5,391 bases of DNA from Deltaproteobacteria bacterium (lineage in GTDB: Bacteria; Desulfobacterota; UBA8473): positions 1 through 5,391 of the forward strand of contig JAUXFK010000196.1 in NCBI GenBank assembly GCA_030623035.1, read 5' to 3'. The notes beneath the pieces are model-generated. The model saw only the letters and a program-made list of their open reading frames with translations, was not told where the DNA came from and did no database searches. The position numbers and the translations under genes are program-made. Numbering within the stretch: the stretch's first letter is position 1; the number at the start of each line of letters is the position of its first letter. Shown piece after piece: positions 1 to 5,391 of this stretch.

Positions 1-12
1 TATCAGAGATCG

Positions 13-91
13 GCTTCATCAGAGGGGTGTTATATTGGAAGACACCCCTGATGGTACCCTTTGGAAGGTAAAGTAGCATGACTGATGAAGC
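13..91. other. Three-way-junction-like structured element
   Basis: A perfect 10-bp helix joins 13-22 (GCTTCATCAG) to 82-91 (CTGATGAAGC). It encloses an 8-bp hairpin (AGGGGTGT 23-30 with ACACCCCT 42-49, 11-nt loop). A second, bulged hairpin at about 55-70 pairs TACCCTT with AAGGTA. Together they make a compact three-way junction. Further hairpins follow at 105-118 and 136-162. I do not recognise the family. It could be the 3' part of a structured RNA that begins before the window, or a decayed palindromic repeat. Strand is unknown, because the helices can form on either strand; the T run at 166-170 favours plus. Confidence 0.5.
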
Positions 92-135
92 AACGCATTA
101 AAGTAGGCGGAATAGCCTGGCCAATACAAGGTGTC

Positions 136-170
136 AGGATTGCTCAAACGGATTAGCGACCTCGGTTTTT
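136..170 (+). terminator. Possible intrinsic terminator
   Basis: AGG 136-138 and TTGCT 140-144 can pair with AGCGA 155-159 and CCT 160-162. That gives an 8-bp stem with one bulged A and one T-G pair, followed by CGG and then TTTTT at 166-170. The stem is only moderate and its lower end is separated from the T run by three bases. It would end a transcript coming from the structured element just upstream. Confidence 0.3.
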
Positions 171-314
171 ATTATTATGACTCACCTTTTTCTGCTTGTT
201 TGAACCTTGACTGCCCTGAAAAAAACCCCTAAATTGGCAATTTTGGAAAAATCAACCCTAATAAAATCAACAGGTTAGGATGGTTAAATAATCTGACCGC
301 ATCTTTGGCTTGTT
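171..314. other. Gene-free AT-rich spacer
   Basis: I see no reading frame with a ribosome binding site, no RNA gene and no strong hairpin here. The stretch separates the structured element at the left edge from the palindromic repeat that starts at 315. Confidence 0.5.
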
Positions 315-468
315 TATCTAGTGTCCATCCAGAAATGAGAAATTTTGTTCAAGGTCAAGAAAGGCGAAGATTTTAACCACAGGAATATATTGACATATTT
401 CGAGGATTAAAATCTGAGCCTGACGCAGAGATTGGGCAAAAAAGCCATTTATGGATGGGCACTAGATA
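315..468. repeat. MITE-like palindromic repeat
   Basis: The ends are 23-nt inverted repeats, 315-337 (starts TATCTAGTGTCCATCC) and 446-468 (ends GGATGGGCACTAGATA), matching at 21 of 23 positions. Inside, AGATTTTAA 368-376 pairs with TTAAAATCT 407-415, and AATAT 384-388 pairs with ATATT 395-399 around a short centre. The whole 154 bp can therefore fold into one long interrupted hairpin. There is no coding sequence. This is the layout of a small non-autonomous element mobilised in trans, or of a large REP-type repeat. If CTAG lies within the inverted repeat, no target duplication is visible. Its right end is only 38 bp from the tRNA at 507, so it may carry or disturb that gene's promoter. Confidence 0.75.
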
Positions 469-506
469 GTTTAATTTACAGCAATTTGTAAGCATATCCC
501 TAAAAA

Positions 507-582
507 GGGCCCATAGCTCAGTCGGAAGAGCCACCGGCTCATAACCGGTAGGTCCCTGGTTCGAACCCAGGTGGGCCCACCA
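507..582 (+). tRNA. tRNA with CAT anticodon (Ile2 or elongator Met)
   Basis: Full cloverleaf: acceptor GGGCCCA 507-513 with TGGGCCC 572-578, D stem GCTC/GAGC, and anticodon stem ACCGG 533-537 with CCGGT 545-549. The loop is CTCATAA with anticodon CAT at 540-542, the T arm is CCTGG-TTCGAAC-CCAGG, the discriminator is A579, and CCA is encoded at 580-582. The paired G1-C72 end and the absence of three G-C pairs next to the anticodon loop exclude initiator tRNA. CAT leaves elongator methionine or isoleucine-2, in which TilS makes lysidine at C34. The C4-G69 and C5-G68 pairs resemble those known as TilS determinants in E. coli tRNA-Ile2, so I lean slightly to Ile2. The tRNA fold is certain; the amino acid is not. 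Confidence 0.95.
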
Positions 583-658
583 ATCGATTATAAAGAAAGG
601 AGTAAAAGGCTTGAAAAGGCCTTTAAAGAAATTCATAGAATATAAACCGAAAAAGTTG

Positions 659-692
659 ATAAAAAAATGCACCTAAAAGGTGCATTTTTTTA
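659..692 (+). terminator. Intrinsic terminator
   Basis: An 8-bp stem, ATGCACCT 667-674 with AGGTGCAT 678-685, closes a three-A loop. It is flanked by an A run (660-666) and a T run (686-692), so the structure also reads as a terminator on the minus strand. It ends the transcript of the tRNA at 507-582 and insulates the zinc-ribbon gene that begins about 45 nt downstream. Confidence 0.85.
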
Positions 693-735
693 TTTTTAGC
701 TTTGAATAAACATATATATGTCAAGGAGGGAAGGA

Positions 736-1458
736 TTGAGAAAACAAATCGATATGCTAGTGAAGCTCCAAGACCTGGATCTAAGTATAGGGGAAATCGA
801 GAAGACCAAAGAGCGCTATCCTCAAAGAATAGAGATGTTGAGGAAAAAGTTAGAGGAGAAACAAGAGATAACGGAATTAAATAGGGAGAAACTTGGGGAT
901 TTGGAGAAAAGCAGGTTGAAGAAAGAGAGGATTATGGAACATGATATCGATAATATTAGGAAATCCGAAGAAAAGCTGTTATCGGTTAAGACAAATAAAG
1001 AGTATCAAGCAGCATTGAAGGAGATCGCCATCGCCAAGGAATCCAATAGCGAGAAGGAAGAGGGGATTCTCGGTATTTTAGAAGAGATTGATATACAAAA
1101 GAGAGGATTGAAGGAAAAAGAAGAAGAACTTAAGACAGTTCTTAAAGAGTTTGAAAAGGAAAAAAGCGAACTGGCAGAGAAACTGAAGGGGTTTGAAAAA
1201 CAACTTTCAGAAAAGATAAAAAGTAAAGAAATACTGTTCTCCAAGATAGATACAGAATTATTTAAAAAATATGAAAGCATAAAGAACTACAGGCAGGGGA
1301 TAGCCGTTGTCCAGGCAAAAGATGGATTTTGTCAGGGATGCAACCTGGGTATTCCACCACAACTCTACAACGAAGTACAAAAGGGTACGGATCTGGTCTT
1401 CTGCCAGAATTGCAGTCGAATTCTCTATTGGAAAGCCAATGATGCCCCAAAGAGTTAA
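736..1458 (+). CDS. Coiled-coil zinc-ribbon protein (COG1579-like)
   Basis: A 240-aa protein made of a long charged helical hairpin followed by a C-terminal C4 zinc ribbon. This is the architecture of the COG1579 / zf-RING_7 family, whose members are thought to bind nucleic acid but have no firm function. In TTG-start numbering, residues 1-185 are Lys/Glu-rich heptads. The family's conserved segment around VKTNKEYQAAL is at about 84-94, near the hairpin turn. The zinc site is C199-x2-C202 and C223-x2-C226. I chose TTG 736 because a strong Shine-Dalgarno, AAGGAGGG (723-730), sits 5 nt before it, and the protein then opens MRKQIDMLVKLQDLD as is typical of the family. The in-frame ATG at 718 has no binding site and would put that signal inside the gene. 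RNase HI and rnpB follow on the same strand. Confidence 0.88.
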   Translation: MRKQIDMLVKLQDLDLSIGEIEKTKERYPQRIEMLRKKLEEKQEITELNREKLGDLEKSRLKKERIMEHDIDNIRKSEEKLLSVKTNKEYQAALKEIAIAKESNSEKEEGILGILEEIDIQKRGLKEKEEELKTVLKEFEKEKSELAEKLKGFEKQLSEKIKSKEILFSKIDTELFKKYESIKNYRQGIAVVQAKDGFCQGCNLGIPPQLYNEVQKGTDLVFCQNCSRILYWKANDAPKS

Positions 1459-1501
1459 GATATAAACGGGCTTTTGTCCAAATGAAGATTCCTTTTAAAA
1501 A

Positions 1502-2116
1502 ATGATGATCAAAGATATCCCGAATAAATTAAAGATGGAAATTATGAATCATCTTGCCGAGCATATGAGTTTTAAAAAGGCTGCCGATAAATTCCCTATG
1601 GTTTCAATGAAGGATATCCAGAACATAATATATCAAGCAGCAGCGTTTTACCAGAGTGACTCAACATTGGAATTGCAGGTTCGAGATTCAAAATTTGACA
1701 ATCTAAATCTTTATACAGATGGGGCAAGCAGAGGAAATCCAGGTGAGGCTGGAGCAGGAGCGGTAATCCTGGATAGAACAGGGAACGTAGTTAAGGAATT
1801 AAAAGAATACCTGGGAAATACTACGAACAATAGCGCTGAATACAGGGCTCTGATTTTAGGACTCAGAGAGGTTTTGAGGCTCGGTGGAACGAAAGTTAAT
1901 ATTTTTTCGGATTCAGAATTGATGGTCAACCAGATCAAAGGGTCTTATAATGTAAAGAGTCAGGGATTACTATTATTGTACAACGAGGTAAATGAATTGT
2001 TGGAAAAATTTATAAAATATGGTATAAGGCATATAAGAAGAGAGGAGAATAGGCATGCAGATCGGCTTGCCAATGAAGCGATAGATAAAAGGAGGATGCA
2101 AAGTATTCAAGTTTAA
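1502..2116 (+). CDS. rnhA: Ribonuclease HI with N-terminal extension
   Basis: Type 1 RNase H, which cuts the RNA strand of RNA-DNA hybrids in the cytoplasm (primer and R-loop removal). The catalytic domain covers about residues 68-197. The four metal-binding acids are visible: D73 in YTDGASRGNPG, E113 in NNSAEYRAL, D137 in FSDSELMVNQIKG and D187 in ENRHADRLANEA. The region between E113 and D187 is short and lacks the basic handle of the E. coli enzyme, as in the compact Bacillus/archaeal-like forms. Residues 1-60 are additional: helical, with SFKKAADKFPMVSMKDIQNII resembling a helix-turn-helix and unlike the hybrid-binding domain of eukaryotic RNase H1. The start is uncertain between the adjacent ATGs at 1502 and 1505, with no clear Shine-Dalgarno. 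The gene lies 43 nt after the zinc-ribbon gene and about 25 nt before rnpB, so the three may share a transcript. Confidence 0.92.
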   Translation: MMIKDIPNKLKMEIMNHLAEHMSFKKAADKFPMVSMKDIQNIIYQAAAFYQSDSTLELQVRDSKFDNLNLYTDGASRGNPGEAGAGAVILDRTGNVVKELKEYLGNTTNNSAEYRALILGLREVLRLGGTKVNIFSDSELMVNQIKGSYNVKSQGLLLLYNEVNELLEKFIKYGIRHIRREENRHADRLANEAIDKRRMQSIQV

Positions 2117-2140
2117 AAATATCCTGTAATAGGCAAGAAT

Positions 2141-2650
2141 GCTAAAGCAGGTCAAATGATCGCTGGTTCAGTCTGGCAACACAGGCTTAACGAGAGGAAA
2201 GTCCGGGCTCCACAGGGCAGGGTGGTCCGTAACACGGACTGTCTCGGGAAACCGGGATAAGGAAAGTGCCACAGAAAAGAAACCGCACTGGGAAGTGGCC
2301 TTTAAGGCTATGGATCAGTGTAAGGGTGAAACGGTGAGGTAAGAGCTCACCAGTTCCGATGGTGACATCGGGAGCTTGGTAAACCCCACCTGGAGCAAGA
2401 CCAAATAGGTCCTGTCTTCTCCGCAATGGAGACATTGAAATGCCCGTTCAATATCAAAAGGAGTCTCTAATAGAGTATTCCCTTAGATGACAGGACGGGT
2501 AGGTCGCTCGAACCCGATGGCAACATCGGGTCTAGATGAATGATCATTGCCTCATATAGCCTTTTCTTTGATTCGAGGTGTTGTTTCTCGATAATTCGAA
2601 GAAGGCTTGACCCATTGAGGAACAGAACCCGGCTTATGACCTGCTTTGGC
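2141..2650 (+). ncRNA. rnpB: RNase P RNA, bacterial class A, enlarged
   Basis: Catalytic RNA that matures the 5' ends of tRNAs together with RnpA. Class A core blocks are present: GAGGAAAGTCCGGGCTCC near 2193, ACAGGGCAGGGTGG near 2212, GGTAAACCCCACC near 2378, GAGCAAGACCAAATAGG near 2393 and ACAGAACCCGGCTTA at 2622-2636. P1 pairs 2141-2154 with 2637-2650 (14 bp, one T-G). P2 pairs AATGATC 2155-2161 with GATCATT 2542-2548. P14- and P18-like hairpins carry GNRA loops GTGA (2362-2365) and GCAA (2520-2523). A P6 pseudoknot is possible between GGGC 2215-2218 and GCCC 2442-2445 in the P17 loop. At about 510 nt it is longer than the 377-nt E. coli RNA, because of an enlarged P19-like arm (about 2550-2620) and extra hairpins inside P16 (2409-2496). 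The boundaries follow from P1. Confidence 0.95.
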
Positions 2651-2656
2651 TTTTTT
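2637..2656 (+). terminator. rnpB P1 helix plus T tract
   Basis: The 3' strand of the P1 helix (ends at 2650) runs directly into TTTTTT at 2651-2656. Its partner strand is about 500 nt upstream, so this is not an ordinary local hairpin, but the long-range 14-bp helix followed by U6 is the obvious place for transcription to end. The serS start is 44 nt further on, so serS needs its own promoter or read-through. Confidence 0.45.
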
Positions 2657-2699
2657 AAGAATATTGCGTTATTCGTTTAATTGAAGAAAAACATGTAGG

Positions 2700-3980
2700 A
2701 TGCTGGATTTAAGATTCGTACGAGAGAATATAGAAGAAGTCAAAGAACAGATCAAGCAACGCGGAGTTGCTTTGGATCTAGATGCATTTGTCCGGTTGGA
2801 TTTTGAAAGGAGAGATCTACTACAAGAAGCTGAGGGTCTCAAGTTTCAGAGGAATACAGTATCTGAGAAGATAGCCAGGCTAAAAAAAGATAAAAAGGAC
2901 GCTTCATCAGAAATTGCTGCAATGCGAGAGGTTGCTCAAAAGATAAAAGAGCTGGATGGAAAGCTAAATGAGAGAGAAAATGCGCTGAATCGGATTCTGA
3001 TGTATCTTCCGAATATGCCGCATCCATCCGTACCGATTGGCAGCAATGAAGAGGATAATACTGAGATAAAGAGGTGGGGAGAAATTCCTCGGTTTCATTT
3101 TAACCCCATGGCTCACTGGGATATTGGAGAGAAGCTGGGCATACTGGATTTTGAGAGGGCTTCTAAAATTACAGGCGCAAGATTTACCCTGCTTAAGGGT
3201 TGGGGAGCAAAGTTAGAGAGGGCCTTGATCAACTTCATGTTGGATTTACATACCCATGAGCACAACTATAAAGAGGTGTTGCCACCGTTTATAGTAAACA
3301 GACAAAGCATGATAGCGACGGGGCAACTTCCAAAATTTGAAGAAGACCTTTTCAAGCTTGAAGGGCTCGATTACTATTTAATACCCACTGCGGAGGTACC
3401 TGTAACCAATATCCATCAAAACGAGATACTGAAAAGCACAGAGCTTCCTATTTATTATACTGCATACACCCCTTGTTTTCGAAGCGAGGCGGGTAGCTAT
3501 GGGAAGGATACGAGAGGCCTTATAAGGCAGCATCAATTCAATAAAGTAGAATTGGTGAAGTTTGTTGTCCCAGAGACTTCATACGATGAGCTGGAAGGTC
3601 TCCTTGTCGATGCGGAAGAGGTTTTAAGGAGATTGGGATTGCCATACAGGGTTGTCAGCTTATGCACTGGAGATATCGGTTTTTCAGCAGCAAAGACATA
3701 TGACATTGAGGTTTGGCTGCCAGGGCAGAACAGATTCGTTGAGATATCTTCCTGCAGTAACTTTGAAGACTTTCAGGCCAGGAGAGGAAATATACGATAT
3801 AAACCAGAAGGGAAATCAAAGACACGTTTTGTCCATACCCTTAATGGCTCAGGCCTTGCAATAGGAAGGACACTCATTGCAATATTAGAGAACTATCAGC
3901 AAGAAGATGGCACTGTAACAGTACCAGAGGTATTAAAGTCGTATCTTAGAGGCATAGAGAAGATAGAGGGATGGATTTAA
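2700..3980 (+). CDS. serS: Seryl-tRNA synthetase
   Basis: Class II synthetase that activates serine with ATP and charges tRNA-Ser (and tRNA-Sec where present), acting as a cytoplasmic homodimer. At 426 aa it has the normal length for the bacterial, zinc-independent type. Residues 1-105 form the N-terminal domain with the long antiparallel coiled-coil arm (about 28-102) that grips the variable arm of tRNA-Ser. The serine-site TAE motif is at 230-232. Motif 2 is at about 257-288 (PCFRSEAGSYGKDTRG). Motif 3 is at about 378-400 (HTLNGSGLAIGRTLIAILEN), with R390 as the ATP-binding arginine. No key residue is missing. The start MLDLRFVREN matches the family, but the Shine-Dalgarno is poor: GTAGG abuts the ATG, and an ATG-TAG pair lies at 2693-2698. 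tRNA-Ser(TGA) follows 11 nt after the stop codon, and the two may be co-transcribed. Confidence 0.98.
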   Translation: MLDLRFVRENIEEVKEQIKQRGVALDLDAFVRLDFERRDLLQEAEGLKFQRNTVSEKIARLKKDKKDASSEIAAMREVAQKIKELDGKLNERENALNRILMYLPNMPHPSVPIGSNEEDNTEIKRWGEIPRFHFNPMAHWDIGEKLGILDFERASKITGARFTLLKGWGAKLERALINFMLDLHTHEHNYKEVLPPFIVNRQSMIATGQLPKFEEDLFKLEGLDYYLIPTAEVPVTNIHQNEILKSTELPIYYTAYTPCFRSEAGSYGKDTRGLIRQHQFNKVELVKFVVPETSYDELEGLLVDAEEVLRRLGLPYRVVSLCTGDIGFSAAKTYDIEVWLPGQNRFVEISSCSNFEDFQARRGNIRYKPEGKSKTRFVHTLNGSGLAIGRTLIAILENYQQEDGTVTVPEVLKSYLRGIEKIEGWI

Positions 3981-3991
3981 CATAGAGCAAA

Positions 3992-4077
3992 GGAGGGATG
4001 GCCGAGTGGTTTAAGGCGGCGGTCTTGAAAACCGTTGACCGAAAGGTCCGTGGGTTCGAATCCTACTCCCTCCGCCA
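3992..4077 (+). tRNA. tRNA-Ser(TGA)
   Basis: Acceptor GGAGGGA 3992-3998 pairs with TCCCTCC 4067-4073. The discriminator is G4074 and CCA is encoded at 4075-4077. The anticodon loop CTTGAAA (4024-4030) has TGA at 4026-4028, reading UCN serine codons. The long class II variable arm (TTGACCGAAAGGTCCG region) is the main recognition element for SerRS and fits the serS gene just upstream. There is no terminator between serS and this gene. Confidence 0.97.
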
Positions 4078-4084
4078 TATCGTA

Positions 4085-4259
4085 GTAACTGTTTAGGCGA
4101 ATAATGATTTGGATGGATACGAGTTAGCTCCTTAAGATGGCTAAACAATTACTCCATATCAAATGAATGAGATGGTATAAAATGTTAGGCTAAAGACCGA
4201 AGGCTGAAGTGTCCTAACAGCCTTCAGTCTATCCACCCGAGTAGTTACGAAACAGTTAC
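4085..4259. repeat. Nested inverted repeats between tRNA-Ser genes
   Basis: Three nested pairs make an imperfect palindrome of about 175 bp: GTAACTGTT 4085-4093 with AACAGTTAC 4251-4259, GGATGGATA 4111-4119 with TATCCACCC 4230-4238 (one wobble), and AGACCGAAGGCTG 4194-4206 with CAGCCTTCAGTCT 4218-4230 (one wobble). The last is a strong 13-bp hairpin with an 11-nt loop. GTTAGG 4184-4189 could instead pair with CCTAAC 4213-4218, an alternative fold. There is no reading frame of note. Probably a REP- or MITE-type element inserted between the two serine tRNA genes; a processing structure is less likely. Confidence 0.6.
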
Positions 4260-4280
4260 AATATTTGATATATTTTTTTC

Positions 4281-4373
4281 GGAGAGATGGCCGAGTTGGT
4301 TTAAGGCGCTCGCCTGCTAAGCGAGTGTGGGGATAAAACTTCACCGAGGGTTCGAATCCCTCTCTCTCCGCCA
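4281..4373 (+). tRNA. tRNA-Ser(GCT)
   Basis: Acceptor GGAGAGA 4281-4287 pairs with TCTCTCC 4363-4369. The discriminator is G4370, and CCA is at 4371-4373. The anticodon stem CTCGC/GCGAG holds the loop CTGCTAA, with GCT at 4316-4318, reading AGC/AGU. It has a long class II variable arm. The body is close to tRNA-Ser(TGA) upstream, with shared GATGGCCGAGT-GGTTTAAGGCG, as expected for isoacceptors charged by one SerRS. Confidence 0.97.
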
Positions 4374-4375
4374 GT

Positions 4376-4452
4376 GCGCCCATAGCTCAGATGGATAGAG
4401 CGACGGACTACGAATCCGTAGGTCGCAGGTTCGAATCCTGCTGGGCGTACCA
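4376..4452 (+). tRNA. tRNA-Arg(ACG)
   Basis: Acceptor GCGCCCA 4376-4382 pairs with TGGGCGT 4442-4448. The discriminator is A4449, and CCA is encoded at 4450-4452. Anticodon stem ACGGA 4403-4407 with TCCGT 4415-4419, loop CTACGAA, anticodon ACG at 4410-4412. A34 is the usual target of TadA, giving inosine that reads CGU, CGC and CGA. The first acceptor pair is G-T rather than the common G-C. Only two bases separate it from tRNA-Ser(GCT), so the two are certainly co-transcribed. Confidence 0.96.
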
Positions 4453-4784
4453 TAATATCAATAAGTTAAAATTCTGATGCTGTGTGCATATTTCAATTCG
4501 CAGTAAAAATGCAGCACTGCGGAATATTTAATAGCTATATTCTTTTTGTGTAATCCGAATAAATTAAAAAAAACAACCGCACAAATTACACCTTTTTTAC
4601 TTATTCCCTAACAATTTTTACCACAAACATTATGTTATTAGCTTATAATGGTTATAATGTGACCACCGCTTTAGTGACCGATTTTTTTGCTGAGGGAACC
4701 CAATAACCATTTTAGTTATTTATATCTGTTCTTAAATTCCCCCTTTTTTTTATTAATCCAGACAAAAAATCTATAGGAGCTATC
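4453..4784. other. AT-rich gene-free stretch
   Basis: No convincing gene is present. There is an inverted repeat, CGCAGT 4499-4504 with ACTGCG 4516-4521, which extends imperfectly into flanking AATT/AATATT. It could be a weak processing or termination structure after the tRNAs, but no clean T run follows it. Around 4643-4660 there is a tandem TTATAATG-G-TTATAATG with two perfect TATAAT boxes. Neither has a good -35 hexamer at normal spacing. Confidence 0.5.
4643..4662 (+). promoter_or_regulatory. Possible promoter with tandem -10 boxes
   Basis: Two TATAAT hexamers lie 10 bp apart (about 4644-4659) in an AT-rich spacer. They match the sigma-70 -10 consensus exactly. I find no good TTGACA-like box 16-18 bp upstream of either. 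In such AT-rich DNA this could be chance. The next reading frame, the receiver fragment, starts about 125 nt downstream. Confidence 0.25.
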
Positions 4785-4952
4785 ATGGCACAAGAGCCCG
4801 AGACTCAGACAATTTTCATGTCAGGATACCCAGATGAGATAATCACCCGTCACGGTATCCTCGAAAAAGAAACGAATTTTATTAATAAACCATTCACAAA
4901 GGATGAGCTATTAAGTAAGGTACAAGAAGTAATTGAAAAATTAGAAAAATAA
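4785..4952 (+). pseudogene. C-terminal half of a CheY-like receiver domain
   Basis: A 55-codon reading frame that matches the last half of a response-regulator receiver domain, as found at the C terminus of hybrid histidine kinases. TIFMSGYPDEII is strand 4 with the start of helix 4, and TNFINKPFTKDELLSKVQEVI carries the conserved KPF lysine (K35) and helix 5. The first half, with the acidic pocket and the phosphorylated aspartate, is absent, and the sequence upstream is not coding in this frame. It cannot be phosphorylated as a normal receiver. Oddly, it has an intact ATG with a good TAGGAG five bases before it, and an uninterrupted frame to TAA. I read it as a relic of a lost two-component gene; a translated mini-protein cannot be excluded. 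Confidence 0.65.
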
Positions 4953-4975
4953 TATCGGTAATTTGTGATGTAACC

Positions 4976-5164
4976 ATGAAACCAAAAATTTTGATTGCTC
5001 TGGAAGCAGTGCTGGATGATATTGATGTCGAATTTATAAGAATGTTGGGCCAAAGCATGAGAAGCACCAGTGGGGGATATGGATTTGATGCCACATCCGA
5101 TATAGACAAGTCACCTGGAGAGGCCGTAAAAGAATGGGCTCAGATGATATACGAAGATGTGTGA
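4976..5164 (+). CDS. Hypothetical 62-aa protein
   Basis: I do not recognise this reading frame. It encodes an acidic, soluble 62-residue product opening MKPKILIALEAVLDDIDVEF. It has a Gly/Ser-rich middle (STSGGYGFDATSDI) and a helical, Trp-containing end (EAVKEWAQMIYEDV). The composition looks protein-like, with no transmembrane segment or signal peptide. There is no Shine-Dalgarno before the ATG, and it lies 23 bp after the receiver fragment, so it may be another gene remnant. Its stop overlaps a GTG (GTGA at 5161-5164) that opens an 18-codon frame ending at 5217, possibly the shifted tail of the same original gene. Confidence 0.3.
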   Translation: MKPKILIALEAVLDDIDVEFIRMLGQSMRSTSGGYGFDATSDIDKSPGEAVKEWAQMIYEDV

Positions 5165-5273
5165 GCGAGCTTTCATCGTGCCTGGAACTGGTGGAGATCG
5201 TCTATGAAGAGTCCTAAAAAGCCGCTGATATTGAGTGTTTGAAGACTATCTGGCTGTTTTTTACGCTTCAATC

Positions 5274-5391
5274 TTGATGAATTCGTAAAAAGTCGTCACT
5301 CCGGTGAAAACCGGAGTCCAGATGGTCCGCAACTGCTTGAAAACACTGGATTCCGGCTTTTGCCGGAATGACGGGAAATGGTATTTTTTGA
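5274..5391. repeat. Two-hairpin palindromic repeat, cut by window end
   Basis: The left arm ACTCCGGT-GAAA-ACCGGAGT (5298-5317) and the right arm ATTCCGGC-TTTT-GCCGGAAT (5350-5369) are each perfect 8-bp hairpins. The outer parts also match inversely: CGTCACTCCGG 5294-5304 with CCGGAATGACG 5363-5373, and GTCCAG with CTGGAT. TTGATGAATTCGTAAAAAGTC at the left end should have its inverted partner just past 5391, since the window stops in TTTTTTGA. This is the form of the abundant intergenic 'TTCCGGNNNNNNCCGGAATGACG' repeats seen in many proteobacteria. It carries no gene. Confidence 0.75.

Overview
This is a bacterial window, probably from a Gram-negative anaerobe of the Desulfobacterota (Deltaproteobacteria) type. 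That placement is inferred from the run coiled-coil zinc-ribbon protein, RNase HI, class A RNase P RNA, and from the kind of palindromic intergenic repeats present. No 16S or other marker is available to confirm it. All four tRNA genes encode their CCA end. By eye the DNA is AT-leaning, and the spacers are much richer in AT than the genes.

Bases 1-506 hold no gene. They contain a compact set of helices (13-91, then two more hairpins and a T run to 170) that looks like the 3' part of a structured RNA or an old repeat. A MITE-like palindrome with 23-nt terminal inverted repeats follows (315-468). A CAT-anticodon tRNA (507-582) comes next, closed by a clear intrinsic terminator (659-692).

The core, 736-2650, is one plus-strand block of nucleic-acid functions. 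It has a COG1579-type coiled-coil/zinc-ribbon protein whose real start is probably TTG 736. Next is a type 1 RNase HI with an extra N-terminal helical domain, then rnpB. The RNase P RNA is about 510 nt, large for the class, with an enlarged P19-like arm and added hairpins beside P17. Its P1 helix runs straight into a T6 tract.

serS (2700-3980) is followed after 11 nt by tRNA-Ser(TGA). After a 200-nt palindromic spacer come tRNA-Ser(GCT) and, 2 nt later, tRNA-Arg(ACG). Seryl-tRNA synthetase therefore sits beside two of its own substrates.

From 4453 to the end the sequence is AT-rich and looks like genomic debris. It has a gene-free stretch with tandem TATAAT motifs, a 55-codon reading frame that is the C-terminal half of a CheY-like receiver domain, and a 62-codon unknown reading frame. 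A two-hairpin palindromic repeat is cut by the window end. I found no CRISPR array, transposase or phage gene, and no convincing new defence or mobile system. The best leads are the unusual RNase P RNA and the four separate palindromic or structured intergenic elements.
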